Part shown: positions 63,316-64,000 of the stretch, one piece after another
How the letters are laid out: each line of letters starts with the position of its first letter
Position numbering within the stretch: position 1 is the stretch's first letter
From: Vibrio tapetis subsp. tapetis
GTDB taxonomy: Bacteria; Pseudomonadota; Gammaproteobacteria; Enterobacterales; Vibrionaceae
DNA length: 64,000 nucleotides
Assembly (NCBI RefSeq): GCF_900233005.1
Contig: NZ_LT960612.1
Coordinates: 1,488,001 to 1,552,000 of the forward strand
Direction: 5' to 3'
Notes under the pieces: model-generated
The model's input: only the letters and a program-made list of their open reading frames with translations
Told to the model about the DNA's origin: nothing
The model's database searches: none
Made by a program: the position numbers and the translations under genes

Positions 63316-64000
63316 TAGTGAGCCCTCGTAGTTAAAGAAGAGCTAGAGTCTTGTGTACCTGACTTTGCCATTGTGCTGGCATTGAACGGCAGCGTTTCTA
63401 TTGCGTTATCGTTAACCGCCTGATAGATGGCTTGATAAACCAATTCGGCTTGGAAGTGCATCGCCATTTTTTTCGCCTGCTCTCCCAGCGCCGAGATTAA
63501 GCCTGTATTTGAGGTTACTTTAATAACCGCGGCTTTTAGGCTTTCTACATCGTTAGGCAGGTATTTGATGCAATGGACATCTTCGATTAGAACGTTATCC
63601 CAATAGGCGCCGTCTGCTGGAATGATGACACACATGCCAGCCGCCATGGCTTCTAGAGTGGCGAGTCCAAATGGTTCGCTGGTACTTGTCGATACATAGA
63701 TATTGCTCTCAGATCGTATTTGATCCAGGTTGTTTGGCTGTTGAAACCAAGTCACGCCTTGAATCGCAATAGGCGCATCACTCACCGTCAAAGTCGTATT
63801 TTGAGGTTTGATATAACAAATATTAGTACTGGTAAGGCTACGGTTAGGTAGGGTTTTTAAGCAATCGACCAAAAGATCCAGGCCTTTCCATTTAAGTAGC
63901 GATGCAGACCAAAACAAACGGGGTTCGTCGTATTGACATTGAGTTGGCCATTTTTGACGCGAGAGCCCATTATTAAACGTTTGGCAATGAGGCCGTTTGA
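63315..64000 (-). CDS. sypJ: Glycosyltransferase family 4, SypJ (5' part outside the window)
   Basis: The reading frame is open from the window edge at 64000 to the stop at 63315, so at least 228 residues are seen. The donor-binding domain is present: PHCQTFNNGLSRQ near the edge, then PRLFWSASLLKWKGLDLLV, and the E-x7-E motif in SEPFGLATLEAMAAGMCV. The N-terminal acceptor domain would lie beyond the window. The internal TTG at 63917 is not the true start. Position before sypK matches sypJ. Confidence 0.85.
   Translation of the reverse strand, partial: KRPHCQTFNNGLSRQKWPTQCQYDEPRLFWSASLLKWKGLDLLVDCLKTLPNRSLTSTNICYIKPQNTTLTVSDAPIAIQGVTWFQQPNNLDQIRSESNIYVSTSTSEPFGLATLEAMAAGMCVIIPADGAYWDNVLIEDVHCIKYLPNDVESLKAAVIKVTSNTGLISALGEQAKKMAMHFQAELVYQAIYQAVNDNAIETLPFNASTMAKSGTQDSSSSLTTRAH

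Overview
The window looks like one chromosomal segment of a marine gammaproteobacterium, most probably a Vibrio or close relative. The main support is a syp-type (symbiosis polysaccharide) locus at the right end whose gene order, sypJ-K-L-M-N-O-P-Q-R, matches Vibrionaceae. TSP3-repeat lipoproteins, a PACE efflux protein with a divergent LysR gene and Fur-box-like sites agree with this. No rRNA, tRNA or CRISPR array was seen. Species identity is an inference.

Layout. (1) 32-11714 (+): a compact, largely overlapping operon for anaerobic (early-cobalt) cobalamin synthesis: cbiD, cbiC, cbiET fusion, cbiL, cbiG fused to a 2Fe-2S ferredoxin domain, cbiK, cbiH, cbiF, cbiB, cobD/cobC-like, cbiA. cbiJ, cbiP and the cobUST genes are not in the window. 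(2) 11782-16812 (-): a HAD phosphatase, a RAYT (REP-associated transposase) element with an end-derived repeat array, and a TmpA/TmpB-like phosphonate oxidation pair with an orphan aminoethylphosphonate-type binding protein. (3) 17193-24957: a SIMPL protein, two IrtAB/YbtPQ-like ABC half-transporters with an AraC/PchR-like regulator and Fur-box-like sites (a likely siderophore locus), then an MBL hydrolase, a GNAT, a small Cys protein and a glutamine amidotransferase. (4) 25064-34988: an accessory, partly decayed region. It holds a WYL regulator broken by a 14-bp tandem duplication, a divergent CARF-like/winged-helix gene lacking the core of its CARF domain, a DUF4236 gene, a copy of the 5' end of an ADP-ribosylglycohydrolase gene, an unrecognised three-gene envelope operon (ClpP-fold lipoprotein plus two coiled-coil membrane proteins rich in VEVPVE repeats), a frameshifted full-length ADP-ribosylglycohydrolase and a metallophosphoesterase. 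(5) 35146-53693: PhoD-like phosphatase, UvrD-like helicase, lipase-like lipoprotein, RluA-type pseudouridine synthase, LysR/PACE pair, RidA, TSP3 lipoprotein, a frameshifted secreted repeat protein, a LuxR-HTH/alpha-beta hydrolase fusion, SLC13 transporter, LysR and a GH13 glucosidase. (6) 53791-64000 (-): the syp locus, with an in-frame amber codon in sypL and a 12-copy octamer repeat upstream of a sigma-54-like promoter for sypP.

The best candidate for something undescribed is the three-gene envelope operon at 28361-31728. Its first gene is readable as one lipoprotein only by a -1 shift at a perfect A_AAA_AAG heptamer, the dnaX slippery sequence. The whole segment lies between two copies of the ADP-ribosylglycohydrolase gene start. 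A caution applies: three genes here (the lipoprotein, the ADP-ribosylglycohydrolase, and the secreted protein at 46022) are each broken by what looks like one missing base. Sequencing or assembly error must therefore be excluded before the frameshifts are read as biology.
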